Shown piece after piece: positions 8,500 to 17,263 of a stretch of DNA of 35,175 bases. A program made the position numbers and the translations under genes. How positions within the stretch are numbered: position 1 is the stretch's first letter; each line of letters starts with the position of its first letter. The stretch is from Pseudomonadota bacterium (GTDB lineage: Bacteria; Pseudomonadota; Gammaproteobacteria; Burkholderiales; Burkholderiaceae_C). The DNA lies in assembly GCA_021792835.1 (NCBI GenBank), contig JAJYTY010000014.1, positions 1-35,175 of the forward strand, in the 5' to 3' direction. The notes beneath the pieces are model-generated. The model was not told the DNA's origin. It saw only the letters and a program-made list of their open reading frames with translations, and searched no databases.

Positions 8500-8613
8500 A
8501 TGCCCGCGGGGAGGCGGGGGCACGACTCGATCGGCGTAGTCGCCATGCTGCATGTTGGATCTCGATCCGGGTTTCTCCCCGTCCTAGCGGGGCGCTTGCC
8601 GTGCACGAACTGA
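8500..8613 (+). CDS. Possible 37-residue leader ORF overlapping the cobU start
   Basis: An AGGAGG (8491–8496) precedes an ATG at 8500 at a short three-base spacing. The frame encodes a 37-residue peptide with no recognisable domain, starting MPAGRRGHDS and ending GRLPCTN. Its stop, TGA at 8611–8613, lies 13 bases into cobU, whose GTG is at 8601. If translated, it could carry ribosomes across the hairpin at 8577–8592 and couple cobU expression to riboswitch control. There is no sign of conserved sequence, so it may be a chance frame. Confidence 0.3.
   Translation: MPAGRRGHDSIGVVAMLHVGSRSGFLPVLAGRLPCTN
8577..8592 (+). promoter_or_regulatory. Hairpin over the likely cobU ribosome-binding site
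   Basis: CCCCG (8577–8581) can pair with CGGGG (8588–8592) over a TCCTAG loop. The CGGGG arm is the only Shine-Dalgarno-like run before the cobU GTG, eight bases away, so this stem would hide it. That fits translational control under the riboswitch, but it is inference from pairing alone. Confidence 0.35.
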
Positions 8614-9149
8614 TCCTGGGCGGTCGCCGCAGCGGAAAATCCCGTTGCGCGGAGACCCGCGCGGCCGAATGGCTGCGCGTCCCGGGGCGCGACGCCTTGC
8701 TCATCGTGACGGCGATTCCCGGAGATGAGGAAATGCGCCGGCGCATCGAGCGTCATCAGGCCGAGCGCGCACTTCGCCTGCCCGCCCTGCGCACCCTGGA
8801 GGTCCCCGACGATCTCGCGCAGGCCCTGCGCGCGCACAGCGCCGCGCGGACCCTGCTCGTGGTCGATTGCCTGACCCTGTGGCTGACCCAGTTGCTGATG
8901 CCACCGAGCGGCCTCCTGGCCGATGCGGCCTCTTGCGAGCGCGATGTCGACGGGGTGGTCGACGCATTGCGTGAGGTCGAGGGGCCGGTGGTGCTGGTTT
9001 CCAACGAGATCGGCCTCGGCGTGTCGCCGCTGCAACGCGAGACGCGGCAATTCCTGGACATGCTGGGCGAACTGCACCAGCGCATCGCGGCGCTGTGCGA
9101 GCGGGTGACCTTGATGGTGGCCGGGCTCGAATGCCGGGTGAAACCATGA
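8601..9149 (+). CDS. cobU: Adenosylcobinamide kinase / adenosylcobinamide-phosphate guanylyltransferase
   Basis: The 182-residue protein (usual length ~180) phosphorylates adenosylcobinamide and then adds GMP, giving the GDP-activated intermediate used by CobS. The P-loop GGRRSGKS lies at residues 7–14. The RHQAER block with His-52 falls in the region of the guanylylated histidine of this family, and VSNEIGLGVSP is the conserved C-terminal signature. The GTG at 8601 is chosen because the family begins right at HELILGGRRSGKS; the open frame upstream is riboswitch leader and has no coding character. It is the first gene of the riboswitch-led operon and shares an ATGA with cobB. Confidence 0.95.
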   Translation: MHELILGGRRSGKSRCAETRAAEWLRVPGRDALLIVTAIPGDEEMRRRIERHQAERALRLPALRTLEVPDDLAQALRAHSAARTLLVVDCLTLWLTQLLMPPSGLLADAASCERDVDGVVDALREVEGPVVLVSNEIGLGVSPLQRETRQFLDMLGELHQRIAALCERVTLMVAGLECRVKP

Positions 9150-10459
9150 GCGGCGAGCAGGTCGTGACATGCCCGGCGATGCTGATCGCCGCACCGGCCT
9201 CTGGGCAGGGCAAGACCACCGTGACCGCGGCGATCGCGCACTGGCACCGCGCCCAGGGACGGCGGGTGCGGGTGTTCAAGAGCGGCCCGGACTTTCTCGA
9301 CCCGATGGTGCTGGAGTGGGCCAGCGGAGTCGAGGTGCGACAACTCGACTTGTGGATGGGCGGCGCGGAGCATTGCGCGGCGCTGCTCGCCACCGCCGCG
9401 CAGCAGGCGGACCTGATCCTCGTCGAAGGCGTCATGGGCTTGCACGACGGCACACCGTCGTGCGCGGATCTGGCGCTGCACTTCGATCTCCCGGTGCTCG
9501 CGGTGATCGACGCCCAGGCCATGGCCCAGACCTTCGGCGCGGTCGTCCACGGGCTGGCGACCTACCGCCCCGGTCTTCGACTGGCCGGCGCGCTGGCCAA
9601 CCGTGTCGGCAGTCCTGGCCACGCACGCATGCTGCGCGACAGCCTGCCGCCGGGCATCGCGTGGCATGGCTTTCTGGCTCGCGGACTGGATTACACGATG
9701 CCGTCGCGCCACCTGGGGCTGGTCCAGGCGGCCGAGGTGCGGGACCTGGGCAAACGCATCGCCGCCGCGGCGGACGCGCTCAGCGCGCACGGACCCTTGC
9801 CCATGCCGCCCGCGACCTGCTTTCGCGCCCCGTCGGTCTCGACACCACGTGCGCCCGGTCGTGAGCTCGATGGCCTGGGCATCGCCGTCGCGCGCGATGC
9901 GGCGTTTTCCTTCCTGTACCGGGCGAACCTGGACACGCTGGTCGAACTGGGCGCTCGACTGGAATTTTTCTCGCCCCTGGCAGACGAGCCTGTTCCGCCT
10001 TGCGTGCAGGCCCTGTACCTGCCAGGCGGCTACCCCGAACTGCATTTGCAAGAGCTGTCCGCGGCCCGGTCGTTCGGCGAATCGGTGCGCGCCCACCACG
10101 CGGCCGGATACCCCATCGTCGCCGAGTGCGGGGGCATGCTCGCGCTGCTGGACTCGCTGGCCGACGCGAGCGGGCGCCGCGCGCCCATGCTGGGCCTGCT
10201 GCCGGGGGCCGCCGAGTTGACCGACGGGCTGGTCAACCTGGGAATGCACGCGCTGCGGCTGGCGGAAGGGGAGATTCGCGGACACACCTTCCATCACGCG
10301 CGCTTGCACACCCGGCTGGAGCCGGCGCACCAGACGCTGCCGCAGCGCGACCATGGACAGCCCGAGGCGGTATTTCGCGTCGGGCGCCTGGTCGCGTCCT
10401 TTTTCCACATGTACTTTCCCAGCAACCCCTTGGCCGTGGCGGGACTGTTTCGGCCCTGA
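9146..10459 (+). CDS. cobB: Cobyrinate / hydrogenobyrinate a,c-diamide synthase
   Basis: The 437-residue glutamine-dependent amidase converts side chains a and c of the corrin ring to amides, using ATP. The N-terminal P-loop is at residues 17–24 (PASGQGKT). The C-terminal class-I-type glutaminase domain has its nucleophile Cys-328 (AECGGML) and a downstream His-421 (FFHMYF). In the oxygen-dependent route the substrate is hydrogenobyrinate, whose diamide product is the substrate of CobN. The start at 9146 overlaps the cobU stop as ATGA; an ATG at 9095 in the same frame would run deep into cobU. Length and motifs match CobB/CbiA. Confidence 0.95.
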   Translation: MSGEQVVTCPAMLIAAPASGQGKTTVTAAIAHWHRAQGRRVRVFKSGPDFLDPMVLEWASGVEVRQLDLWMGGAEHCAALLATAAQQADLILVEGVMGLHDGTPSCADLALHFDLPVLAVIDAQAMAQTFGAVVHGLATYRPGLRLAGALANRVGSPGHARMLRDSLPPGIAWHGFLARGLDYTMPSRHLGLVQAAEVRDLGKRIAAAADALSAHGPLPMPPATCFRAPSVSTPRAPGRELDGLGIAVARDAAFSFLYRANLDTLVELGARLEFFSPLADEPVPPCVQALYLPGGYPELHLQELSAARSFGESVRAHHAAGYPIVAECGGMLALLDSLADASGRRAPMLGLLPGAAELTDGLVNLGMHALRLAEGEIRGHTFHHARLHTRLEPAHQTLPQRDHGQPEAVFRVGRLVASFFHMYFPSNPLAVAGLFRP

Positions 10460-10478
10460 TGAGCTGCGCATCTATCGC

Positions 10479-11048
10479 ATGGACATCGAGACTCCACCTA
10501 CAGCGCGGGACACCCCCAAGCCCCAGGGTGAACGGCGTGGCCTGGTCATCGTGCATACCGGCAAGGGCAAGGGCAAGAGCACCGCGGCCTTCGGGCTGGC
10601 GTTGCGCGCGTTCGGACGCGGCAAGACCGTGAAGGTCTACCAGTTCATGAAGGTTCCCTCGGCCCGTTTCGGGGAGCACCGCCTGTTCGAGAACCTGGGC
10701 ATTCCCATCGAGGGCCTCGGCGACGGGTTCAGCTGGAAAAGCCGGGACCTGGAGCACTCCGCCGAGCTGGCACGCGCGGGATGGGCGCGCGCCGAGGCCA
10801 CGCTGCTCGCCGGGGAGCATTTCATGGTCGTGCTCGACGAGATCATGTATCCGCTGCGCTATGGCTGGCTGCCCCTCGAGCCCGTCCTGACATGCCTGCG
10901 GCAGCGCCCGCCCCATGTCCACGTGGTGCTCACCGGGCGCAATGCCCCCGAGGAGCTCGTCGAGCTGGCCGATACCGTCACCGAGATGACCCTGGTCAAA
11001 CACCATTTCCAGGCCGGGGTGCCGGCCCAGCGCGGAATCGAGGACTGA
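10479..11048 (+). CDS. cobO: Cob(I)yrinic acid a,c-diamide adenosyltransferase
   Basis: The 189-residue CobO/BtuR-type enzyme transfers the 5'-deoxyadenosyl group of ATP to Co(I) corrinoids. It has the family P-loop GKGKGKS at residues 28–34. The conserved C-terminus reads [16 protein letters not shown]. The ATG at 10479 leaves a 19-base gap after cobB and gives the expected short N-terminal extension before the P-loop; no strong ribosome-binding site is visible. It needs a reduced corrinoid, and no dedicated CobR-type reductase gene is present in the window. Confidence 0.95.
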   Translation: MDIETPPTARDTPKPQGERRGLVIVHTGKGKGKSTAAFGLALRAFGRGKTVKVYQFMKVPSARFGEHRLFENLGIPIEGLGDGFSWKSRDLEHSAELARAGWARAEATLLAGEHFMVVLDEIMYPLRYGWLPLEPVLTCLRQRPPHVHVVLTGRNAPEELVELADTVTEMTLVKHHFQAGVPAQRGIED

Positions 11049-11122
11049 ACGGCCACGCTGCGCGCCGAGAGACTCGTTCGCCCCCCCCACAGCGCCAACG
11101 CCCCGAACGGACAGGACCCACC

Positions 11123-12181
11123 ATGCACATTCGCAAGATCCCCGCCACCATCGTCACGGGCTTTCTTGGCAGCGGCAAGACCACGTTGCTGCGCCATTTG
11201 CTGCAAAACGCCGAGGGACGTCGCATCGCCGTCATCGTCAACGAGTTCGGCGAAATGGGAGTGGACGGAGAGCTGTTGCGCGCCTGCGGAATCGGCTGCG
11301 ATGAAACGGGGGCATCGGATGGGCGCTTGTTCGAGCTGGCCAACGGCTGCCTGTGCTGCACGGTGCAGGAGGAGTTCGCGCCGGTGATGGAGCAGCTGGC
11401 GGCGAGGCGGGAGCAAATCGATCATCTGCTGATCGAGACCAGCGGCCTGGCGCTTCCCAAGCCCCTGGTACAGGCCTTCCAGTGGCCCGCGCTGCGCAAC
11501 GCCTTCACCGTGGACGCGGTGATCGCGGTAGTGGACGCACCGGCCGTGTCGCAAGGCAGGTTCGCGGACGACCCGCAGGCCGTGGACGCGCAGCGCAGGG
11601 CCGACGACAACCTGGATCACGAGTCCCCGCTGGCCGAATTGTTCGAGGACCAGTTGGCGAGCGCCGACCTGGTGATCGTGCACAAGACCGACGCCATCGA
11701 CGCCGATGCGTTGCAGCAGGTTTTCGATGTCGTGCGCCGACACACGGGCACCGGAGTCAAGCAGCTGACGGCCCAGCACGGCCGCGTCGATCCGGAGCTG
11801 CTGCTGGGGCTGGGTCGGGCGGTGGAGGACTCCATCGATCAGCGCAGGACGCACCACGACGACGAGCAGGACCACGATCACGACGCCTTCGACTCGATCA
11901 GCCTGCAGGTGCAGGCCGACGATCGCGGGCGCCTGCTGGCGGCATTGCGGGACCTGGTCGAGCGCCACGAAATCTATCGCGCCAAGGGCTTCGTGGCACT
12001 GCCGGGAGCCGCGATGCGTCTCGTGGTGCAGGGCGTGGGGGCCCGCTTCGACAGTTATTTCGACCGCGCTTGGGGGGCACAGGAGCCGCGCGAATCCCGC
12101 ATCGTGTTCATCGGTCGTGACTTGCAGCACGCCGCGCTGCAGTCGCAATTGCGCCGGGCGCTGACCGGAGAGGGCCTGTGA
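11123..12181 (+). CDS. cobW: CobW-type GTPase, putative metal chaperone
   Basis: The 352-residue COG0523 family G3E GTPase has a P-loop GFLGSGKTT (13–21) and the metal-binding C76-L-C78-C79 motif in NGCLCC. A histidine/aspartate-rich stretch (THHDDEQDHDHD) precedes the C-terminal CobW domain. Family members bind and deliver metals; CobW in B12 operons is thought to supply Co(II). Its place directly before cobN fits cobalt delivery to the chelatase. It follows a 74-base gap containing a C8 run, the longest gap among the early genes. The start is the ATG at 11123, which begins the family sequence (HIRKIPATIVTGFLG). Confidence 0.93.
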   Translation: MHIRKIPATIVTGFLGSGKTTLLRHLLQNAEGRRIAVIVNEFGEMGVDGELLRACGIGCDETGASDGRLFELANGCLCCTVQEEFAPVMEQLAARREQIDHLLIETSGLALPKPLVQAFQWPALRNAFTVDAVIAVVDAPAVSQGRFADDPQAVDAQRRADDNLDHESPLAELFEDQLASADLVIVHKTDAIDADALQQVFDVVRRHTGTGVKQLTAQHGRVDPELLLGLGRAVEDSIDQRRTHHDDEQDHDHDAFDSISLQVQADDRGRLLAALRDLVERHEIYRAKGFVALPGAAMRLVVQGVGARFDSYFDRAWGAQEPRESRIVFIGRDLQHAALQSQLRRALTGEGL

Positions 12182-12245
12182 GCCCCCGGCTGCTGCCGGA
12201 CAGCCGCTGCATGCGCCCGGCGTCGAGGCCTGCGCGGAATCGGCC

Positions 12246-15200
12246 ATGCACCTGCTGAGTACGCGCCCCGGCGGGCATGTGGAGGACGGCGGACAGGGAG
12301 TCGTGCGCGTGGCGCAGACTCCGGCGCAGGTGGTCGTACTGAGCGCCGCAGACACCACCCTCGGGCTGCTGGCCGAGGCGGTGCGGGAGCTCGGCCCGGA
12401 CTACCCCAGCGTGCGCCTGGCCAACCTCATGTGGCTGCGCCAGCCGGCCTCCGTGGACCTGTATGTCGAGGATGTGCTGCGTCAAGCCAGGGTCGTGGTC
12501 ATCGACCACCTGGGAGCTCCGAGCGACTGGGCCTACGTGGTCGAGCGCGCGATGTCGCTGGCGCGCGAGCGGGGCCAGTGGCTGGCCATGTTTTCCGGCG
12601 AGTCCAGCGAGGACCAGCAGTTGTTGTTGCGTAGCACAGCGCCGGAGCACGAATGCCGGCAGTTGTGGCGCTACCTGCGAGAGGGTGGCGCAGACAACGC
12701 GCGCGGATTCTTTGCCCTGATCGGCCAGGCGGCCTTCGGCCTCGGCACGCGGCCGCCTCCGCCGGCGCCGCTGTCCTCGACCTTGCCGTACTCGGCGCCC
12801 GGCCTTTCAGCGCCCGCCGGCGCGCAGGCGCCGGCCGTACTGCTGGTGTTCTACCGCGCCCACGTGCAGGCAGGCAACACGGCGGTGTTCGACGCCATGC
12901 TCGGCGCGTTGACCTCGGCCGGCATGCATGCGCTGGCACTCGCCGTCGATTCGCTCAAGAATCCGGCCAGCCTGGCTGCCGTGCAGACCCTGTGCCGACA
13001 GCAAGGCGTGAGCGTGGTGCTCAACGCGACCCATTTCGCGCTGGCCCAGCAGGACCCCCAAGGCTCGCAGAGCCAGGCCCTGGGGGGCGATGCTGTGGTG
13101 CTGCAGCTCATCACCGCGGGTCGCGAGCGAGAGCAATGGGAGGTGGATCCCCACGGGCTGGCGCCGCGCGACCTGGCGATGCAGGTGGTACTGCCGGAGA
13201 TCGACGGGCGCGTCCTGACCCGCGCCATCAGTTTCAAGGGCGTCTCCTGGCGCTGTGAGCGCACCGAACTCGACGTCGTGCGCTACCAGCCCGAGCCCGA
13301 GCGCATGGCGTTTGTCGCCGAGTTGGCCCGGCGTTGGTGCCTGCTGCGCGACAAGCCGAACGCGGCCAAGCGTATTGGTCTGGTCCTGGCCAATTACCCC
13401 GTCGACGATTCGCGCATCGCCAACGGCGTCGGCCTGGACACGCTGGCGTCGACGGTGGATGTGCTGCACGCGCTGCGCGGTGCGGGCTACGCCACCGGCG
13501 ACGCGCTGCCCGAGCACGGCGACGAACTGGTCGCACGGTTGCTGCGGGGCGTCACCAACGACTCCGCGTGCAACCCCTCCCGGCCGGCCCTGCAGAGTCT
13601 TTCGCTGGCCGACTATCGAGACTGGTTCGAGCAGTTGCCGCGGGCCAATCGCGACGCTGTCGAACGGCAATGGGGCGGGCCCGAGGACGACCCGGCGCTG
13701 CGCAACGGGCGTTTCCCGATCACCGGACTGCGCCTGGGCGGCGTGTTCGTCGGCATCCAGCCTGCGCGGGTGCGCGAGCTGGCCGACGTGAGCGCCACCT
13801 ACCACGACGCCGAAATGGCGCCGCCGCATCACTACCTGGCCTTCTACGCCTGGTTGCGCCGGGTGTTCCGCGTGGACGCGCTGGTGCACGTGGGGACCCA
13901 CGGCAACCTGGAATGGCTGCCGGGCAAGAGCGTGGCGCTGAGCGCGCAGTGCTGGCCCGATGCCGTGCTCGGGCCGCTGCCCCATGTCTATCCCTTCATC
14001 GTCAACGACCCGGGCGAGGGCAGCCAGGCCAAGCGCCGCAGCCAGGCCGTGATCATCGACCATCTGATGCCTGCGCTGACCCGTGCTGAGACCTACGGAC
14101 CGCTGCAGCAGCTCGAGCGCCTGATGGACGAGTACTACGGCGCGCTGACCCTCGACCCGGCGCGCGCCAGGCGACTGCGCGACGACATTGTGCAGCGCCT
14201 GTACCAGCATGGGTTGCGGCAGGAGTTGCAAGGTGGCTCGGCAGCCCAAGACGACACGCCAGACGGCCTGCTGCAGCGCCTCGACGCGTATTTGTGCGAA
14301 ATCAAGGAATCGCAGATCCGCGACGGCCTGCATGTGCTGGGCCGCTCGCCGAGCGGCCCAGCACGGGTCGATACCTTGCTGGCGCTGGCCCGGCTGCGCC
14401 GAGGGCCGGGCGGAGGCCAGCAGAGCCTGCTGTGCGCATTGGCGCATGACCTTCAGCTCGACGCGAGCGATGCCGCATTCGACCCCCTGGCCCCGGACTG
14501 GGCTGCGCCGTGGACCGGCCCTCGACCGGCGGTGCTGCAGGCCATGGGATCCCAGCCCTGGCGCCATGCGGGACATACGCTCGAGCGCCTGCAGGTGCTG
14601 GCCACCAAGCTCGTCGAGGGTTATGTCGTGGCCGCGGAACCCGAACGGCACGGCGACCGCGACCCGCCCCCGGCGTGGCTGCCAGCGATCGACGGCTGGC
14701 CGCGCACGGCGCATGTCCTGCAGGACATGCGCGAGACCCTTCTGCCGCGCCTGGACGCCTGTGGACCGCAGGAGATGACCCAGCTGCTACGTGCGCTGGA
14801 GGGACGCTTCGTGCCCCCGGGCCCCAGCGGTGCGGCCTCGCGCGGGCGTCCGGACGTTCTGCCCACCGGGCGCAATTTCTATTCGGTGGACACCCGTGCC
14901 GTGCCGACGCCCACCGCGTATGCGATGGGGGCGGCGGCGGCCGAGCGACTGATCGAGCGGCATCTGCAGGATCACGGCGCGATGCCCGGCGCGGTCGGCC
15001 TCTCGATGTGGGGCACCAGCACGATGCGCACCGGGGGCGAGGACATGGCCCAGGCCTTCGCATTGCTGGGGGTGCGGCCGAAATGGGACGAAGGCAGTGG
15101 GCGCGTGGTCGATATCGAGGTGTTGCCGATGGCCATGCGCAACCGCCCGCGTGTCGATGTGACCCTGCGGGTTTCGGGATTCTTCCGGGACGCCTTTCCC

Positions 15201-16085
15201 AACTTGATCGACTTGTTCGACACCGCTGTGCGCGCGGTGGCGCAGCTCGGCGAAGCCGACGAGCCGGACGAGGTCAACCCCATCCGCGCCAGGGTGTTGC
15301 GCGAGCGCGATCGCGCCAGCCAGGCCGGCGTGGCGGGGGAGCGAGCACTGCGCCAGGCCACCTGGCGGGTTTTCGGGCCGCGTGCGGGAAGTTATGACGT
15401 CGGCGTGCAGGCGCTGGTCGAGAGCGGGCGCTGGCAGCAGCGCGATGACCTTGCCCGGGCCTACCTGGACAGCAGTGGGTTCGCTTACGGCCAGGGCGAA
15501 CACGGGGCCGCTGCCAGCGGCTCGCTGCAAGATCGCCTGGCCGGCATGGACGCCATCGTGCACAACCAGGACAACGCCGAATACGATCTGCTCGACTCGG
15601 CGGACCATGCCCAGTTCCAGGGCGGCATGTCGGCCGCGGTCGAGGCGCTGCGCGGCTCAGCGCCGGCCCTCTATCACGGTGACCTCAGCGTGCCGGGCGC
15701 GCCGCGCGTTCGTAGTCTGCGCGAGCAGATCGCCCGTGTGGTGCGCGCGCGCGCCGTCAACCCCAAGTGGCTCGAAGGGATCCGCCGTCATGGCTACCGC
15801 GGCGGCGCCGAGATCGCCGCCACGGTCGACCACCTCTTCGCCTTCGACGCGACCACCGGCCAGGTGGACGACCACCAGTACGCGCTGCTCGCCGACGCCT
15901 ATGTCCACGATCGCGCGACCCGCGAGTTCCTGCAGCGCCACAATCCCGGCGCATTGCGCCGGATCGGCGAGCGTCTGCTGGAAGCCATGCAGCGTGGACT
16001 TTGGAAACAGCCGGGCTCCCAGCGCGAGCGCATCGAGCAGGAGTTGCTGGCGCTGGAACAGCGTATCGAGGACCAGGAACCGTGA
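12246..16085 (+). CDS. cobN: Aerobic cobaltochelatase large subunit
   Basis: The 1279-residue CobN/BchH-type subunit binds hydrogenobyrinate a,c-diamide and inserts Co(II) with ATP supplied by AAA+ partners. Length matches the family (~1250). The typical core HVGTHGNLEWLPGKSVALS, with NDPGEGSQAKRR shortly after, is present, as are the later MWGTSTMRTGGED and NPKWLEGIRRHGYRGG blocks. The start at 12246 leaves a 64-base gap after cobW. The GTG at 12178 overlapping the cobW stop is in another frame. Its partners here are the ChlI-like and VWA frames that follow, not CobS/CobT of the alphaproteobacterial type. Confidence 0.95.
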   Translation: MHLLSTRPGGHVEDGGQGVVRVAQTPAQVVVLSAADTTLGLLAEAVRELGPDYPSVRLANLMWLRQPASVDLYVEDVLRQARVVVIDHLGAPSDWAYVVERAMSLARERGQWLAMFSGESSEDQQLLLRSTAPEHECRQLWRYLREGGADNARGFFALIGQAAFGLGTRPPPPAPLSSTLPYSAPGLSAPAGAQAPAVLLVFYRAHVQAGNTAVFDAMLGALTSAGMHALALAVDSLKNPASLAAVQTLCRQQGVSVVLNATHFALAQQDPQGSQSQALGGDAVVLQLITAGREREQWEVDPHGLAPRDLAMQVVLPEIDGRVLTRAISFKGVSWRCERTELDVVRYQPEPERMAFVAELARRWCLLRDKPNAAKRIGLVLANYPVDDSRIANGVGLDTLASTVDVLHALRGAGYATGDALPEHGDELVARLLRGVTNDSACNPSRPALQSLSLADYRDWFEQLPRANRDAVERQWGGPEDDPALRNGRFPITGLRLGGVFVGIQPARVRELADVSATYHDAEMAPPHHYLAFYAWLRRVFRVDALVHVGTHGNLEWLPGKSVALSAQCWPDAVLGPLPHVYPFIVNDPGEGSQAKRRSQAVIIDHLMPALTRAETYGPLQQLERLMDEYYGALTLDPARARRLRDDIVQRLYQHGLRQELQGGSAAQDDTPDGLLQRLDAYLCEIKESQIRDGLHVLGRSPSGPARVDTLLALARLRRGPGGGQQSLLCALAHDLQLDASDAAFDPLAPDWAAPWTGPRPAVLQAMGSQPWRHAGHTLERLQVLATKLVEGYVVAAEPERHGDRDPPPAWLPAIDGWPRTAHVLQDMRETLLPRLDACGPQEMTQLLRALEGRFVPPGPSGAASRGRPDVLPTGRNFYSVDTRAVPTPTAYAMGAAAAERLIERHLQDHGAMPGAVGLSMWGTSTMRTGGEDMAQAFALLGVRPKWDEGSGRVVDIEVLPMAMRNRPRVDVTLRVSGFFRDAFPNLIDLFDTAVRAVAQLGEADEPDEVNPIRARVLRERDRASQAGVAGERALRQATWRVFGPRAGSYDVGVQALVESGRWQQRDDLARAYLDSSGFAYGQGEHGAAASGSLQDRLAGMDAIVHNQDNAEYDLLDSADHAQFQGGMSAAVEALRGSAPALYHGDLSVPGAPRVRSLREQIARVVRARAVNPKWLEGIRRHGYRGGAEIAATVDHLFAFDATTGQVDDHQYALLADAYVHDRATREFLQRHNPGALRRIGERLLEAMQRGLWKQPGSQRERIEQELLALEQRIEDQEP

Positions 16086-17215
16086 GCACTTTTTCGAACG
16101 AATTGCCGAGTCCCGTCGTGTCGACCTCGCAGCCTGTGTCAGCGCCCCTGGAGGCGTTTCCCTTCAGTGCCCTGGTCGGGCAACAGAGCCTGCAGCACGC
16201 GCTGCTGCTGGCGGCCGTCGATCCGGGTATCGGCGGAGTGCTGATCAGCGGGCCGCGGGGCACGGCCAAATCCACCGCGGCTCGTGCGCTGGCTGCGCTG
16301 CTGCCGCCCGGAGCACAGGGACAGCCCGCCCCGTTCGCCACCTTGCCGCTGGCCGCCAGCATGGAACAACTTGTCGGCACGCTGAGCGTGGAGCATGCCT
16401 TGCGCGAGGGACGGGTGTGTTTTTCACCCGGCCTGCTCGCACGAGCGCATGGCGGCGTGCTGTACGTCGACGAAGTCAATCTTTTGCACGATTCGCTGGT
16501 CGATGCCTTGCTGGACGCTGCCGCCAGCGGCGTCCACAGCATCGAGCGTGACGGGATCTCCCACCGACATGCGGCGTGCTTCGTGCTGCTGGGCACGATG
16601 AACCCGGAGGAGGGGGAGCTTCGACCCCAGTTGCTGGATCGCTTCGGACTCTCGGTCACCCTGCCCAATCCCGCGGACCTTGAGCAACGCGTGGCCATCC
16701 TGCGGGCGCGCCTGGAGTTCGATGAACGGCCGCTCGAGCTGGTCGCCCGACATGCTTCCGACCAGGCACGCATCGCCGAGTCGATTGTGCTGGCGCGTCG
16801 CCTGCTCGCGCGCATCGCCTGGCCCGAATCCGTGGTACAGCACGCGGCAACACGCGCCCTCGCGGCCGGGGTCGACGGGGTTCGCGCGGACCTTGTCATG
16901 CTGCGAGCCGCGCGCGCGCTGGCAGCCCTCGGCGGAGGGGTCGAGGTGATGCCCGAGCATGTCGACGCCGTCGCCGAGCTCGCGCTGGCGCATCGGCGAA
17001 CGCAAGCTCAGGAAGGCAGCGCTGGTGCCGCCGCGCCGCAAGCGAGTTCGATCACCGGACAAGCCGAGCCGCTCGGCGCAGCGCCTGCCGCTTCGTGGCA
17101 GCCACTGCCGGGTTCGAACGCCGACGCCGACGCCAACTGGGGAGCCCAGGCGCCGGTGCCGACGGCCATGGCTCGCGTGATGCCGGCGGGGGGCTGGCCA
17201 GGAAAAAAAGCATGA
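16082..17215 (+). CDS. ChlI/BchI-like AAA+ ATPase, cobaltochelatase small subunit; also N-terminal part of a predicted ChlD-like fusion
   Basis: The 377-residue protein has a Walker A at 57–64 (GPRGTAKS), a Walker B around D130–E131 (VLYVDEVNLL), the arginine-rich LLDRFGL sensor region and a helical lid. It belongs to the Mg-chelatase I-subunit family and should power CobN. The GTG at 16082 overlaps the cobN stop (GTGA) and is the only start near the family N-terminus. The last ~70 residues are a low-complexity linker rich in Ala, Gly and Pro, as in ChlD proteins. The frame ends WPGKKA-stop immediately after an A7 run. A -1 slip there leads into the VWA frame, so this sequence is probably used twice: alone as subunit I, and fused as subunit D. 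Confidence 0.92.
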   Translation: MSTFSNELPSPVVSTSQPVSAPLEAFPFSALVGQQSLQHALLLAAVDPGIGGVLISGPRGTAKSTAARALAALLPPGAQGQPAPFATLPLAASMEQLVGTLSVEHALREGRVCFSPGLLARAHGGVLYVDEVNLLHDSLVDALLDAAASGVHSIERDGISHRHAACFVLLGTMNPEEGELRPQLLDRFGLSVTLPNPADLEQRVAILRARLEFDERPLELVARHASDQARIAESIVLARRLLARIAWPESVVQHAATRALAAGVDGVRADLVMLRAARALAALGGGVEVMPEHVDAVAELALAHRRTQAQEGSAGAAAPQASSITGQAEPLGAAPAASWQPLPGSNADADANWGAQAPVPTAMARVMPAGGWPGKKA

Positions 17216-17263
17216 GCCACCACGCCCGAACCCGGCTCCTCGGCCGTGACGGTGCGCGGTGGC
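17188..17263 (+). other. Predicted -1 programmed ribosomal frameshift signal joining the AAA+ and VWA frames
   Basis: In the ChlI frame the codons read GGA AAA AAA GCA TGA, so the heptamer A_AAA_AAA lies at 17203–17209. Six bases later a stem can form: GCCACC-A-CGC (17216–17225) with GCG-C-GGTGGC (17254–17263), nine pairs with one A·C mismatch. A G6 run (17188–17193) nine bases upstream could act as a Shine-Dalgarno-like stimulator. A -1 slip reads on as KK-SMSHHARTR and gives a 609-residue AAA+-linker-VWA protein, close to ChlD length. Such frameshifting is known for chlD genes next to cobN; the assignment here is by pattern. Confidence 0.75.

Noticed and set aside
8756-10471. Long minus-strand open frame opposite cobU-cobB
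   Set aside because: No domain is recognisable and both plus-strand genes are certain.
12807-14714. Long minus-strand open frame opposite cobN
   Set aside because: It is a high-GC shadow of cobN, with no recognisable domain and His/Arg/Gln-rich composition typical of antisense frames.
17216-17263. The stem-loop after the AAA+ frame as a transcription terminator
   Set aside because: No T run follows, the operon continues with overlapping genes, and its distance from the A7 run suits a frameshift stimulator instead.
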